Notes: generated by a model not told the origin, from the sequence alone. Counted from the first letter of the stretch, positions 33,190-45,460 are shown. The stretch: 64,000 nucleotides of DNA from Hymenopus coronatus (GCA_030762935.1 CM060900.1:433714421-433778420); one strand, 5' to 3'. Made by a program: numbers and translations.

Positions 33190-33720
33190 AGCATTTAAAG
33201 AAAAATATCCGTGAGTGTATGTATGTACGTGTGTGTGTGTGTGTCGGCAACCAGGGTAACGAAAACTAGGATAAATACCAAACTTGGTATTTAAGTTCAA
33301 TACCTTTCAAAGATGCGACAGATAGAGTTTCAAGAAAATCAATCACCCAAAACACTCCTTTACGTGGAAGATATTTCGCAATTTTTAAATTTATATAGAC
33401 GCCCTGTAACGTTTTAATAAAAGTACCAGATATTAAAATACTAATATCACAAATAAAATGTATTGTATTTCTTCAAGTTTTCCGGGAAGAGCCCTTGAAG
33501 TTTTCCTCATTCGTAAGGAATATTGTATATCTAATTCGTATAAGTGGTTCGTACTTTAAGCGAAAGACAAAAACGTACTACAAAGAAATTAGATGTATTT
33601 ACACAAAACTTTTGTCCGTAAGACAGTATCAAGATGTCCGTTATTGCTGGTTTGAATTTTCTAAAGGTTTGTCAATTCTTTTGAAGTCCTCTTAATTTTA
33701 GATGTTTCTCGTGATTACAT
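33190..33720 (+). repeat. Family R, copy (+)
   Basis: GT-rich run, then ataccaaacttggtatttaagttc, tttcaaagatgcgac, cactcctttacgtgg and tccgggaagagccc in the family R order; the distal half is poorly kept. Confidence 0.65.
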
Positions 33721-35383
33721 GGCAAGAGTATGGACTTTTTAAATTATATGTAAATCGTCTTATTCTGAAACATTTAATGGCTGCTGTTCTGCTCCTATCT
33801 ATAACGTGTAAGGTAGCCATTTCTACATAGGTTTATATCTCAATTTAAATGAAGCAAATATGAAAATAAACTTGAGTAAGAATAGCTTTTATGCCCGCTC
33901 AAAACGGTAGAGAGTACAGAAAGCGATGCGTGTGTAACACATCAGATATTTTCGCAAGTTTTTTTTTTTCCATCTCTTACGCTATCATAAATAAGTATGC
34001 GAAATTGAATCAGACTGAAGGTGTGCTCACAGACTATTGCCAGCAACTTCAACAGATACACTTTATTTTTCTGATAACATGTCTAATTTACGATTAAAAA
34101 AAACAATACATTTGAAACCGTTTTATAGGAAATAAAAAGTATTAAGTATCTTCTATGTAAGGGGTATTTTTTGTCTGTAAAATTTTTCGTGAAAAGATGT
34201 TGAACTTTAATTTCAAATTACAGAGGATATTGATCAGAATTTTCACTTATGGGTTATAACTTTATAAGTGCTTTGTTTTATAGGCGCTCGCATTCACTAC
34301 ATTGATATTTTTATATTGCTATTTTATTTCCGAGGATATAGAACCAGACACCATGTATTTCCGGTGTTTTGCGAAATACAATTTTTGTGCGGAATACTAT
34401 AATACATATTTCCACTCCTTGGTGTGGAAACAAGAGGGAAACAAGAAAGGAAGTATGATTATTAAGATTGTGGCACAAATGATCTATGTATAAATATTAA
34501 ATAAATATCAACAAGATTTGCTATGCACAGAAATTATTTAAGGTGAATGCTTAAGACGATATATGTGCTTCTCAATTATTACTCGTTTGTATATTAAAAC
34601 ACTGTGTACATTTTTGTATCTATAGCCATTTAAACAACAGTTTAGAATGTTAACATTGCTTAAAATTATTCAAAGATAGCATTATTCTGTCAATGTTCTT
34701 TAAGCGTACCGATTCCGAAGTGGCTGATTTATGCAAATTTAAATGAATTCATCCAGAAGTCTCATCACATATTTCTTCAACGTAACGATAGCATACAATT
34801 TATTTTCGTGGTCCGATTGTTACTTCATAAAAAATAATTTTAAGAAATTAAAACTTAGTCTCAAGTGACATTCTTCCTGTGATAATAGTTTGGAAAATTT
34901 AAACCTATATATTTTGAATGCTATTCTTCGATTGTAATTCATTACAACCAAAGATTTCATTTTGCCTAACATTAGGAGTTTTCCAATAAAAAGATTTTAA
35001 TAATTAAATATCCGCTATTTATTAAATTACAACTCCCTCAGTAAAATGGATATTTTATGTCAAGAAACATATCTTTATGGCTCTTGATTATGCTTCAAAG
35101 AAGTAAGATATACTGAATTTTGAAGAAGAAAAGAGTTACACAATGAAGAACATTTTGAAGTTGAAAAACAAAAAATTACAACATAATCTAGGTTTAAAAC
35201 CTTAAGCGCTATTTGCACACCTTTGTGTACGTTATTTTAAATTTCAAATTTTGTAAATTGAATGGCTAAAAAGTATGACCATGAACATATTAACACATGC
35301 TTAAGAGCAGGCCGTCCCAACGCAAAATCAACTGTATTAGCCGCAGATGTCATGGGTAAAGTCTGGCGCGCTCTTGCATTATG
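33721..35383. other. AT-rich sequence, mostly unassigned
   Basis: A short block at about 34335-34395 (accatgtatttccggtg ... gcggaatac) matches the distal end of family R. Nothing else recognised. Confidence 0.45.
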
Positions 35384-35395
35384 CGAGAGAGAGAG

Positions 35396-35432
<37 letters not shown>
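35384..35432 (+). repeat. (GA)n microsatellite
   Basis: Two adjacent GA runs separated by tt at about 35397. Confidence 0.95.
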
Positions 35433-35435
<3 letters not shown>

Positions 35436-35838
35436 AGAGCTGGGTGTTGAAGTGGTGAAGTCGGATAGATAGACAACTCTTTGTTACGTAATGTAGCAAT
35501 GTTTTATTTAGTAATACGTGGGTTTATAGCTTCAGAACTTCGGGGAATAGAAATATTGCCTGTCTTTCCGACTTATTTAGATGTACAATCATTCAGAACA
35601 AAGACTCAATTACATTATCTTGTATTAGCCCTTTAGTGCCAATCGCGATCTAATCGTTATCCGAAAATTCTACGAAAATAGCCAATCTAATCGTGATAGA
35701 TTTAACTCTTTCCAGCAGAAAAATCTGTATACTTTCTACATCATAGCCATAGAGAAGGGCTTTCTGGAGCGTTTCAAAACCTTATCTTCACTCCAAATTT
35801 AATTTTACTAGACGGTGTGTGCTAATTCTGGCTGAAAC

Positions 35839-35990
35839 ATGGCATCCTCTAGTCGAAGGTTACGAACCGAAGATAAAATAAGAGCTGCATTTCATGATGT
35901 ATTAGAAGAAAGCGAGTGATTTTGAATTTTTAGATCATGATGAAAGAGTTTCTGACATCGACGTAAGAAAGAAAGATATATATTTAATAG
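35839..35990 (+). pseudogene. Possible piggyBac transposase N-terminal relic
   Basis: From ATG at 35839: MASSSRRLRTEDKIRAAF then HDVLEESE and, after a one-base shift, SDFEFLDHDERVSDID. Acidic low-complexity N-termini are usual in piggyBac transposases, but no catalytic part remains. The call relies on the flanking TTAA-type ends. Confidence 0.35.
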
Positions 35991-36503
35991 CGTCAGTAAT
36001 GAAAATGTATCCAATAACAACGGAATAAAATAACGGACGCGTGCAAAGAATCGGTTTACATATCAAAATAGATTTACAGAAGTCTAACCAGAGGACGAAT
36101 ACAATGTGAATCAACTATTCAGCCACGTAATAGCACAAGTTTTAAATTGTACAGTAATCTATGTTAAATTTGTATCCGATTGTTTTATGCCATTTTCATT
36201 AATAGTGGTATTATGCTTGTGTATGTGTTTCTTTTGTAGGCGATTGTTTTTCAGTTTCAGGTTACGTTAGCTCATTTTTTGTATTTTAATAAATAGAACA
36301 CCAGACCAAAATGGGACTCTGTTTCAGTAAAGAAATATCTATAATTTCATTTAATTAACCTGAACTTTCTGTGTAGTAAGCTTTTGTACGTCTAAATATG
36401 GATTATATTGGGATTGTTAATTATATTTTCCCATTTTTGCTTTCTTTTTATTGTTTTAAAAATATTGAAGACACTGCTCATCCAAAAGGGTTTACTAAAT
36501 ATG

Positions 36504-36504
<1 letters not shown>

Positions 36505-36531
<27 letters not shown>
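36505..36531 (+). repeat. Poly(A) tract, 26-27 nt
   Basis: Homopolymer inside the piggyBac-like remnant. Confidence 0.95.
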
Positions 36532-36534
<3 letters not shown>

Positions 36535-36661
36535 TCAGCTCTCTTTTGTCATTTGGTACTAATTTTATTACTAATAACTTAAAATCCTGCATTCTCCTAT
36601 AAATTTTCTTGGCACTTTTCAGACAGAATTCTGCTATTCGGGTGGGCACTAAAAGCGTTAA

Positions 36662-37454
36662 GAATAAATTTTCACTGATGCGTCTTTTAGCGGTGTTTGG
36701 ATGCATTGAATTTCCTCATATTTGGGGAGACAGTGTTTGATGAATTCTCAAAACAGCTTCAAGCGATATGTTTGAGTGCTGCGGACTGGGCGTGGGGGAC
36801 AAATGTCTGGGCGCATATTAGACCGGCCTGCTTAGAGGAACATCATTTGTTTTGGAGCTTGAAAAAGACCATCAAACATAGAAATCTGACTTTATTTTGT
36901 TTTTCTCCAATTTTCACACACACACTTTCAGATTTAGGTACTTCACTAAACTTATCTAGAGCTTTGAGGTGTTTTCCGGCTTTGGGGACAATGTGGTTCA
37001 ATATTATTTAGTGGAGGTAAACCTATTGAAACAAAGAAGTTCAATTTTTATAACGTTTTTCTTTATTTATTCTTATAAAGTTCCCTGAACCAGAGCTCAT
37101 AAACTGTGAAGATACATGAAAACATGAATTTGGGCAAACAGCATTGCTTAAATGTAATATACAATATTGCAATAATAAGTAATAGCATTTAAAGAAAATC
37201 ATATAAAACGAAGAACAAATCAACAACCAATTTTCAAATAGTACAATAATACTGTGGGAGAAAATACACAGCAGCATGAAATAATTTAAAATATGAATTT
37301 TATAATATAGTTTCAGCAGAGTTCGGACTGACAAATTTATTACCTAAAGAGTGCTCTAAGTTTCAGTTTCTCCTTTAATATTTCAGTGACTTTTCTTTTA
37401 AAATATTTTAGTTGTTTGCGTAGCTATTAATGCTATAGGTAAAACTATATTGAG
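36662..37454. other. Unassigned sequence
   Basis: Contains a plus-strand open frame of 104 codons from 36697 with no recognised domain; no splice or promoter context supports it. Confidence 0.4.
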
Positions 37455-37690
37455 TTCTATTTATGGACGCTCTTTAACTCTTGTGGTTCTCAGCGTGAAA
37501 GACCCTTAATTTTGCGCAGAGCTTCTAAAGCAGGCATGAGCTTCTCTTACTTACAGTACACCTACGCCACGGAACCACCGGCTTTACTTCCCTTCCGAAG
37601 GAGCCATTCTAATGATCTTTTCTTCCGAAAATATCTATCGCCCTCCGCCGGGTTTCAGCCCGCGACCTTGGGAACTTCAATCACTAAGTA
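37455..37690 (-). mobile_element. SINE family B
   Basis: Reverse copy from atttatggacgctctttaac through acttcccttccgaagg to cgggtttcagcccgcgacc. The tRNA-like 5' end beyond ttgggaacttc is lost. Confidence 0.8.
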
Positions 37691-37799
37691 CGCCTGGCAA
37701 CACACTCGTCTGCAGCACAGCTATGACAGTGTAGATGCCGAATTTTCTGTTTACAAACTTTAAACACAAGCTCATTCAAAATGTAAATAAATAAGCCAG

Positions 37800-38660
37800 T
37801 TAGGTTTTGTAAACTATTTATTTCCTGTAGTATCCAGGTAGACCATTATTGTCCACAATATATTTCCATTTCTCTGGAACCTTATCATTTTATTTCTCCA
37901 AAATGTGGAGGTTTGCTGGTTGATAAACTCTTTGAGGTCCAAGGAAGTGAGACTTCGTCAATCAGGAAGTTCTGTAGGGTACGAAATAGACGAAATTTGG
38001 ATGGGACAATGTCTGAAGAATACGGTGGTTGGGATAGCACATCCCACTAAAAAATACGCAATTTTTGACGCATTACCATAGGCGTTGTCGTGGTGAAAGA
38101 CGCCTTCGCTTCCTAATTCCGGCCTTTCTCTTCAATATCTGCCTTAAGATGTTCCAATTGGGAACTGTATTTCTCGGAATTGATACTCGAATAATTCGGA
38201 AGAAGATCGTACTACACGATTCTTTGCAATTCCACCAAATGCATAGCATAATCTTTGTCGCATACAACCCTGGTTTAGCAAACGATAGTGGTGGCTGCCC
38301 TTTCTTGCGCCATGATTTACTCTTTCTGGGCATTGCACACAATCCCTTCTCATCTCCTGCTACCATCCGTTCCAGAAAAGGATCATTCAAATTGCGTTTC
38401 AATATGGAGTTTCAGATGGGAGAGCGCTGAATTAAATTTGCAACTAGCACCCGAGTTGCCATTCGTGGATTGTTGAATAACATTTTATTAACTCATTCCA
38501 CGTCCGTGACCATTGACCGTTCAGCTTTTAGGGAGAAATTTCCAGCTCGAAGTCGACTAAACGTCCTTTGACATGCTCGATTCGTTACTGCATCTTCCCC
38601 GTAGAGAGCACAAATTCTCTTCCGGCATTGTAAAACGGTTTTACTCTAACGATAGTAAAA
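37800..38660 (-). pseudogene. mariner transposase pseudogene, nearly full length
   Basis: Minus-strand reading in order: a decayed N-terminal HTH region near 38640-38470 (GEDAVTNRACQRTFSRLRAGNFSLK; NNPRMATRVLVANL), then DEKGL..PRKSKSWRKKGQPPLSFAKPGL..KIMLCIWWN, with KPGL and IMLCIWWN matching the SETMAR-type core, and the end VPEKWKYIVDNNG. In the family the D34D catalytic triad lies between; here the second Asp block is absent or out of frame because of stops. Clearly inactive. Confidence 0.75.
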
Positions 38661-39177
38661 GAGTATAAGCATGTGTAATTGCTATAGAATATGCCAGTAA
38701 TAACAAAAGAGTATTTAAGTAATTTGGAATTTCATGTGCAAAATGGTCCAACATCGAAGTTTTAAATTGTAGTTTGCTTCCATCAACAAATGCAGAAGAA
38801 ATAACCATCTCTCTAACTCCTCAGGACAACAATGCCACTATTATGAATGTGCAACAATTTGATGAGAATTTCCTACTGAAAACAACAACAAAACTTGCAT
38901 AAACACGGCAAATAAATGCCCAAATAAAATACGAAAGTAAAACCCAAACGATTTAGAACTGAAGGCGAATTCCACTTGTGTAAGGAAAGAAAAAGCATAC
39001 CCCGTATTTGTGTTCTATTTAAAAAAAAATAATACAGCTATTAAAAGAATGCATTAAATGCTTTGGTAATATTTCATGTAGCGCCTTATATAGTATATGT
39101 AATTTTCTAAAAAATTGATCAATTTTGGTTAATAGAGCAGAAGTTTCATTTACTACCAGAGTGTCCCAATAAACCGC
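38661..39177. other. AT-rich sequence, nothing recognised
   Basis: No exon or repeat family member identified. Confidence 0.45.
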
Positions 39178-39260
39178 AAGATAAACGTTAGGCCACTCGC
39201 CTCCCATATAGGCGGCTCGGGTTCGATCTCAAGCATCCGCATGTGAGCAGGCACTACCTA
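39178..39260 (+). mobile_element. SINE family C head fragment
   Basis: gccactcgcctcccatataggcggctcgggttcgatctcaagc with ggttcgatc as B box, then atccgcatgtg, the same junction seen at 52451 and 52664. The rest of the body is missing. Confidence 0.55.
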
Positions 39261-39304
39261 AGTAGTATGAGAATTTTAAAGAATTCCTTTTTTCATTATC
39301 TTCT

Positions 39305-39370
39305 TTCCTGGACTTTTGCCAAACCCAGCGGAGGACGATGGATTTTTTTGGGCGTAAAATTCATTAGAAT
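39305..39370 (+). mobile_element. SINE family B fragment
   Basis: gccaaacccagcggaggacgatgg followed by atttttttgggcgtaaaattc and attagaatgg, the central words of family B. Confidence 0.7.
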
Positions 39371-39609
39371 GGTGAGTATACACTTCATTTTTCACGAAAA
39401 AGACTTAATACCTATATGTTGTTTATACAAGATCGTTACAGTCACTTTTGAAAAATTAAACTTTTCTAATCTTTTTCATCTAAAGGGCAGGTTACAGTAG
39501 GGGTAATTTCTTTAAACTTTTATGTTACTTCCTTGGAATATGCAGAACCAAAATAACAAGTGTGATTTTTAATTGATTTTTGTGTTTGGTTTTTGACTTA
39601 TGTTGTTAA

Positions 39610-40330
39610 TGTGCACACGAACACGCAGACGCACAAACCAAACATTTTTCTAAAAATGTCTCGTTTTGGATTAATAAAGTCTCAAAACCTTCATTTCTGG
39701 AAAATATTGGTATCAAATTTTGGGGTGGAATACCATACCTCCCTTTCTTACTCTAATTAACAGAAAAAAGTTTCAATATTATAATCTTATACTAGATACA
39801 TATTTTATAGCGATTGCCCTCGAATTCTTGATGTGATATCTTGAGCAATTTAAAAGTGTAGCAAAGGCATGCGTTAGGTTTTTTAATTAATGTTCTCTGA
39901 GCTTCTTCTGATAATTTTAACAATGTCATAGAACACTTATGGAAAACTTTCAATGCACAAAAGCATATGAAAAATAAATTATTTTTGTTTAGATTTAGGA
40001 GGCCCCAAAACGTGTATTTCCGGTGATATCTCGGTATCGAATTGTTAGGTTAAATATCATACTTCTCTCACTGTACGTAGTAGAGAAAATAAAAATGTTG
40101 AGATCTTTAGCTATACATTTTATATCAATTTACTCAGTGGTCGTATTATCTATGTGATATCTTGAGCAAAGGGTAGCAAAGTGTAGCTTTTTAGGTATTT
40201 TTTTCTCAGTTTCTGCAGAAAATTTTAGCAATGTCATAGGCCACTTATGTTCATCTCAATGATCCCTTCAATGTACAAAGGTGTAGGAAAAATTAAAGTC
40301 CAGTAAAAGTCAATGAAAATAAGTTTACCT
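39610..40330 (+). repeat. Two-unit tandem repeat related to family R end
   Basis: Two units of roughly 340-360 bp. Each starts near a (c)caaaacgtgtatttccggtg- or gtctcaaaaccttcatttctgg-type block and contains gatatcttgagcaa, gtagcaaag, aatttta(a/g)caatgtcatag and cacttatg in order. The start block is the same as the distal end of family R at 46685. Confidence 0.6.
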
Positions 40331-41390
40331 TTAGACCGTATTCTTTTGGGAATGTAAATGGTTTCGTTTTGAAGCTTTAAATGACTATGAGAGATAAACC
40401 ATAGCATAAGAATGAAGTTCAGCCATAGAAGCTAACTTGTGAACTTTTTGAAAACTTCGATAAAATTTCAGCTCCCAGTACCCTAACCAACATTAGCAGA
40501 AATAGGTTCGTTATACATATCGTGATAGCTACAAGTGGGTTATAGGAAACAAAATCGATGGAAAAATGTTTAAAATAAGGTAGGTGTGTGCTGGTCTGGA
40601 ATTCCAAACCCTTTCCATATCACCGCGAGAAGCAAATGATTAAATATAAGGCTTTCAAAAATCAAAATAATAAAAATTCAAAAGCATAATAACGGACTAT
40701 AATGCCATAAAATCTATTTGAAATACGTTGTGTTTTTATTAGACAACTATAACCATGTAGCACATTTTTTAAATTGTTTGTTGCTTACCAGTAATACAGC
40801 ATTATACAAAATACCTTCCGAAGGATGAACACCTGACAGTTTTTTTACTCAATAAATTCGAGATGTTGCCTTTGCCTCTTTTATGTGCAAATGGTTTAAT
40901 TGTACAGTGTGTTACAGATATTTTTAAGAAAATAAAGTATATATAAATTGCCTTTCCTTTTAAAGGGTAGTTTGGAGTGGGAGGTATACTCCTGATAATC
41001 TTTATGTAGCATTTTGGAAGTGCTTTCGTAAATACCTAGAGGGTAAATACCATACGTACACTCTAAGACTTTTGGTAGGATTCAGGATATCTCAAAACAT
41101 ATTTACATTGAAGTCCCAATATAGAATTTGTTTGTGGAGTGCAATACTTCCTCTACCTTTTGTGCACTTGTCAGAGAAATAAATGTGCCTGTACTGATTC
41201 CATGTGCTCCTTACCACTTGCGCGATGATACTTATGTCGTCACCTGACGAAACTCACGCAGACAAAGCAGTATCGATTATGAAACCACCAAGTTTAGGTA
41301 TAATGAGTATGAAAATGGAATATTTCAGAGATACACACAAATATCTTTTGAGCGATTTCATTAAGCAGAGATTAAAACCTTAACACTAAA
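40331..41390. other. Unassigned sequence with a family R echo
   Basis: Around 40960-41160 aaagggtagtttggagtggg, ctcctgataatctttatgtagcattttgga and gaatttgtttgtggagtgcaatacttcc match the family R proximal and distal words in reverse orientation. The minus strand near 40785-40845 shows HPSEGILYNAVLL before a GTAAGC, but without a supported gene. Confidence 0.4.
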
Positions 41391-42186
41391 TTGAGGGGCT
41401 CAGTGCCAGAGGGAGCTATCCCACACATTGTGAAAAAATGAGATTTTTTTGTTTTTAGACAGCTTCTGCCTTCTCTCATATCTGTAGAAATCTTGGTAAT
41501 ATTAACTGTTTTAGAGTGCCATCTACAGTAACTTACAGAAATTGTGTCATTTTTCAAAGTGAGAAAGTTTGTGCCAGATGGAGATATCCCACTATGAAGT
41601 TGCCTGCTATTTAAAGAACAATGCCACCAACAGCACTTTAACTATTATAATAGTATTGTTTATTGTTTAAACTATAGAACCAAGAAATAATGATTTTAGG
41701 CCTTAATACGTGAAACAGAATAATATGTAAGATTATTATTAAACATTAAGAATATTGTGTAAATAGCTGAAATTTTAGGCATTATACTATGCTGCAGATT
41801 ATTCTGTTTTTCAAAGTGGAGGTAAATAGTATAGCTAGTGAAGGAAAGAAACGAATATGCAAGCAGAACATATGGAAAAAAGTTGTTGCTAAACGAAAAA
41901 GAAACAATGGTGAGGAATATGAATAATATCATGTTTAGTTTCTCTCTCTGCATAAGTAAATGTATAGTAAATAATACGGTTTGCAGTGCTAAATAAATAA
42001 ACAAAAATGTTAAATATCACTTTTTTGTATTTACTAGGACATTTCAAAATGTGGATCAAATACTGGATTTAAAAAAGTTGTACCTTCATATTACATTTTT
42101 CACCTAATCAACAACTCTAATAGAACTCCTTTTTTCTCAAATGTAGCTATTTGTGGGATAGCCCCCTCTGGCGCTGAGCCCCTCAA
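41391..42186. mobile_element. Inverted-repeat DNA element, 796 bp
   Basis: Terminal inverted repeats of about 35 bp: the left starts ttgaggggctcagtgcc and runs through agagggagctatcccaca; the right is its complement with two differences. The ends extend as aattgagg...cctcaatt. A sub-terminal echo of the end motif (gtgccagatggagatatccca) lies at about 41572. No transposase is seen; the only long frame is a hydrophobic AT-rich one. Superfamily unknown. Confidence 0.7.
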
Positions 42187-42289
42187 TTATACATCTGCGA
42201 AATTCATAAAGCATTTACCTCTTAAATTAGTTGAGATGCGTGTGGCTTCTAAGTTCAATGATCTATTTTTACTTTCTCTGCAAGTACTA

Positions 42290-43275
42290 TATACGTAGTA
42301 ATGTGATAATAGTTTTTGAGAAACGTGTGTGTATGTGTGTGTGTGTGTGTTTGTGTGGACAGCATAACTCAAAAACTAAAAGACCGTTAAATACTAAACT
42401 TGGTATTTAAGTTTAGTACCTTCCAAGGATGCGACAAGAAGATTTTGAAGAACATTTCCCACTTCAAACTACTCTTCAGATGGAAAAAATTTTGAAAATT
42501 TTGTTTTTCTATAACTGGCTCTAACGATTTTGATTAAAATACCGTAAATTAAGGTTATTTACATCACAAACAAAACGTATATGTGGAATTTTCTGGGGAT
42601 ATCTTCTGAAGACCTGTTAATTAACTAGTGAACAGACAGAAACTTACTTCACAAAAGCTCACAATTTCTGTCATATATATAAGTCTGTTTAATAGTTAAT
42701 TAACAAGTTTTTAGAAGATATCCCCAGAAAATTCCATATATACATTTTGTTTGTGATGTAAATAACTTTAATTTACGGTATTTTAATCAAAATCGTTAGA
42801 GCCAGTTATAGAAAAACAAAAATTTCAAAACTTTTCCATCTGAAGAGTAGTTTGAGGTGGGAAATTTTCTTCAAAATCTTCTTGTCGCATCCTTGGAAGG
42901 TACTAAACTTAAATACCAAGTTTAGTATTTAACCGTCTTTTAGTTTTTGAGTTATGCTGTCCACACACACCGTTTCCCAGATATATTTTTGTTATTGGTT
43001 TCAGTTTTAAGATTTTTTTAAAGCTTTCTTATCTCATTTTCGTTCCATCTCTCTTTTGTTTACTACTGGTAAAGCAAAGCGAACCAAGCTTCCATTGTTC
43101 CTACACCGATCAACATTTAAAAGATTTCACTATCGTTTTAGTCTAATGTATTTCCTTATTTTCCTTCTATTTACAAAAAAGCTAGTAGTGGAACCATTGT
43201 GCTAATACTGCTCACAATTGTCACTATGTAGATAAAAGAATGTCTTGTTGTAAGAATAGTTTGCAGAATAGGTAG
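42290..43275 (+). repeat. Family R copy with a large internal inverted duplication
   Basis: GT run at 42325, then the proximal half of family R to about 42640; the same half in reverse from about 42660 to 42972; then the distal half in plus orientation (gttattggtttcagtttt, aagaatgtcttg, tttgcagaataggtag). The two inverted halves form a palindrome centred near 42660. Confidence 0.7.
42354..42972. repeat. Long palindrome, arms about 290 bp
   Basis: gtgtggacagcataactcaaaaac at the left pairs with ttttgagttatgctgtccacac at the right, and matching words continue inward (ggtatttaagtttagtacc, ccttccaaggatgcgac, ccataactggctctaacg, cagaaaattcca, ttaattaac). Arms differ at scattered positions. Confidence 0.8.
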
Positions 43276-43310
43276 ACAAAAACATATGAATGGAATACAT
43301 CAGATTTTTA

Positions 43311-44045
43311 TACAATATGTGTCTTTATTGAGGAAAAATGGGATGATTATTTTTAATTATATAGTTTCTTGGTTTGAATTTATCAGAAGTTGTGTATTTT
43401 GAAAAGCCAACCTACCATGTTATTAAAATCCAATTGGAGTCAAAATATTACCTGGAGGCTGGTTGAATTAAATCGGATTCAATAGTCTTTGAGCAAACAA
43501 TTACCACGTTTCCAAGGGGAATTGAAATCGACTTGAGTACACTTACTATATCGAAAACTGCCTGGAAATGAGGATTCATATCGTATAGAATTTTAGATCC
43601 GAACGTCTTACAAAGTGAGATCGAAATGAGATCGAAACGAAATATGTTGCATGAAAACACCTCCGTATTCAGATTTTGATACAATATGTTTCTTTATTGA
43701 GAAAAATGGGAGGATTATTTTTAATTATATTGGTTCTTGGTTTGAATTTATCAGAAATTGAGTATTTTGAAAAGCCAACTTACTATGGTATTAAAATCTA
43801 ATAGGAGCCAAAATATTAGCTGGAGGTTGGTTGAATTAAATCGGGTTCAGTAGTCTCTGAGCAAACAATTACCACGTTTCCATGGGGAATTGAAATCGAT
43901 TTGAGTACACTTACTATATCGAATACTGCCTAGTTGCGGATTCAAATCCTATAGAATTTTAGATCAGAACCTCTTAAAAAGTAGGATCGGAATGAGATCG
44001 AATTGATATATGTTGCATGGAAACACCTCTGTATTCAAATCGTTT
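43311..44045 (+). repeat. Two-unit tandem duplication, period about 369 bp
   Basis: Both units begin tacaatatgtNtctttattgag and share tcttggtttgaatttatcaga, ccaatt/ctaataggag, ggttgaattaaatcgg, caaacaattaccacgtttcca, gggaattgaaatcga and gagtacacttactatatcgaa. Differences are scattered substitutions. An inverted piece of the same sequence lies at 44360-44415 (gatttcaattccctatggaaatgtggtaa). Confidence 0.85.
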
Positions 44046-45189
44046 CGAGTACGATAAACAAACTCTTCTTCTGCTATATTCGTTGCACGCGACGGTCATA
44101 TGCTAATATTTTTTGTTTATATCTCTGTGTTGGATTATAGCAGAACCACTTCTATGGTTTCTATAGTTTGCAATGTATTTTCGAATATAATTATTTAACT
44201 TCAGAACCCCCTTATAATATATACACATATAATAAATATATGTTTAGCAGGTTGGCCAACCCAATTCTAAGTTGACCAACACAAATGGATGATTAAATTA
44301 TTTTTTAAGTTTGAGTATTCAAAAGGATCTCAATTGAATTTAATATGTAAAACTCGGATCGTATTGAAATGGATTTGGACTCAAATCGATTTCAATTCCC
44401 TATGGAAATGTGGTAAATGATGACGCGGAAAATCTGTTTAGAGAAATCGTGAAGAAAACAAATTCACATACATTTTCAAAAAAAAAAAATATTCAATACA
44501 CAGACCTTACCTTCTTCAGGACAAAATCTGATAGATATAAATGGTATATTTGGCTAATGGCAATGCTTACGTCACCAATCTGAATTAATTTAATCCCAGA
44601 AAAATATGCATAATACTTTAAAACATATTAAAAAGAAAACTATTTTGTGTCACTACTTGTGTTTTACAAATATAAAAAATAAGTTGGTGTCACGAGATAT
44701 GCGCTTCCCCACATTTGGAAAAATTTTCCTCAGTTCATGATGTAATACATGAACACTCCGTTTCTGTTTCGCAAAACCTCTGAGATATAATGTTATTACA
44801 CTATTCTCCAGCAATCCAGGAACGAGTGATACCATCCCTGGGGAAAAATTGTTGATTTGATGCTGTAACATATTTTAAGTTACATGAAAAGCGTACCTAC
44901 AAATATATGTTACTAACTATGGATTTCAGGGAACGCAGATGTGCACCTTAAGACAACCAAAACTACTACTTTCAGGATCGGTAGATATGAACTATGTCAC
45001 AAAATTACCTTCCACTTCCCAATGTTTGTAGCAAAGGGAACCGTATAAACTTATATAGCTGAAATGAGAATGTATAAAACGAAATAATGTGTAAACTCTC
45101 TGAACAATTTTCCTGTTCTTTGCAAATACCTCTGTCTTAATTTTGATATACTTAATAACTAATTAAGTATTTGTAATTCAAGCTTACGG
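44046..45189. other. Unassigned AT-rich sequence
   Basis: Ends of the 43.3 kb repeat appear inverted at 44360-44415. A minus-strand frame at 44653-44871 has no recognised domain. Confidence 0.4.
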
Positions 45190-45460
45190 TTTAAGGCCTT
45201 GCAGATACTCTTTAGCGCTATTCTTTGTTGGATGTACCTTCACACCAATCCGAAAAATCACTGTGGAGCGGTGTTCGTATGTCGACTGCTATATAACGGG
45301 AAGCTCGGTTTTCAACACTTGCACTCGATGTATCACGCACGGTCACGTGACTGCAGTGGCCAATGAGAAAATCTTTCCTCGTACCAGTGGCGTGAATAAT
45401 GTCATATTTGTAAATTGTATAGTAGCTACAGAATCAAGGTGTCCAACATACACTTAATGT
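45190..45460. promoter_or_regulatory. GC-richer patch with TATA-like and E-box motifs (weak)
   Basis: Local GC rise in AT-rich surroundings, with tatataac near 45290, cacgtg near 45343 and ccaat near 45361. No initiator at the expected spacing and no exon follows. It could be an unmethylated regulatory patch or an old repeat. Confidence 0.2.

Larger units (their letters stand above)
35625..36661 (+). mobile_element. piggyBac-like remnant
   Basis: Left end TTAGCCCTTTAGTGCC at 35625 and right end GGGCACTAAAAGCGTTAA ending at 36661 are inverted, imperfect terminal repeats. The right side keeps TTAA; the left has decayed to TTAG. piggyBac-type elements use TTAA and start with CCC. The element is about 1.04 kb, far below an autonomous copy, and holds a short N-terminal coding relic and a 26-nt A tract. 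Confidence 0.55.

Noticed and set aside
36697..37011. 104-codon plus-strand frame
   Set aside because: No domain, splice support or promoter; base composition does not differ from its surroundings enough to argue for coding.
38065..38430. Plus-strand 121-codon frame
   Set aside because: It is the antisense shadow of the mariner pseudogene on the minus strand.
40785..40850. Minus-strand exon HPSEGILYNAVLL with GTAAGC donor
   Set aside because: The acceptor is weak, phase partners were not found, and the segment could be repeat-derived.
41696..42004. 102-codon hydrophobic minus-strand frame
   Set aside because: It lies wholly inside an inverted-repeat DNA element, is AT-driven in composition and has no recognisable domain or start context.
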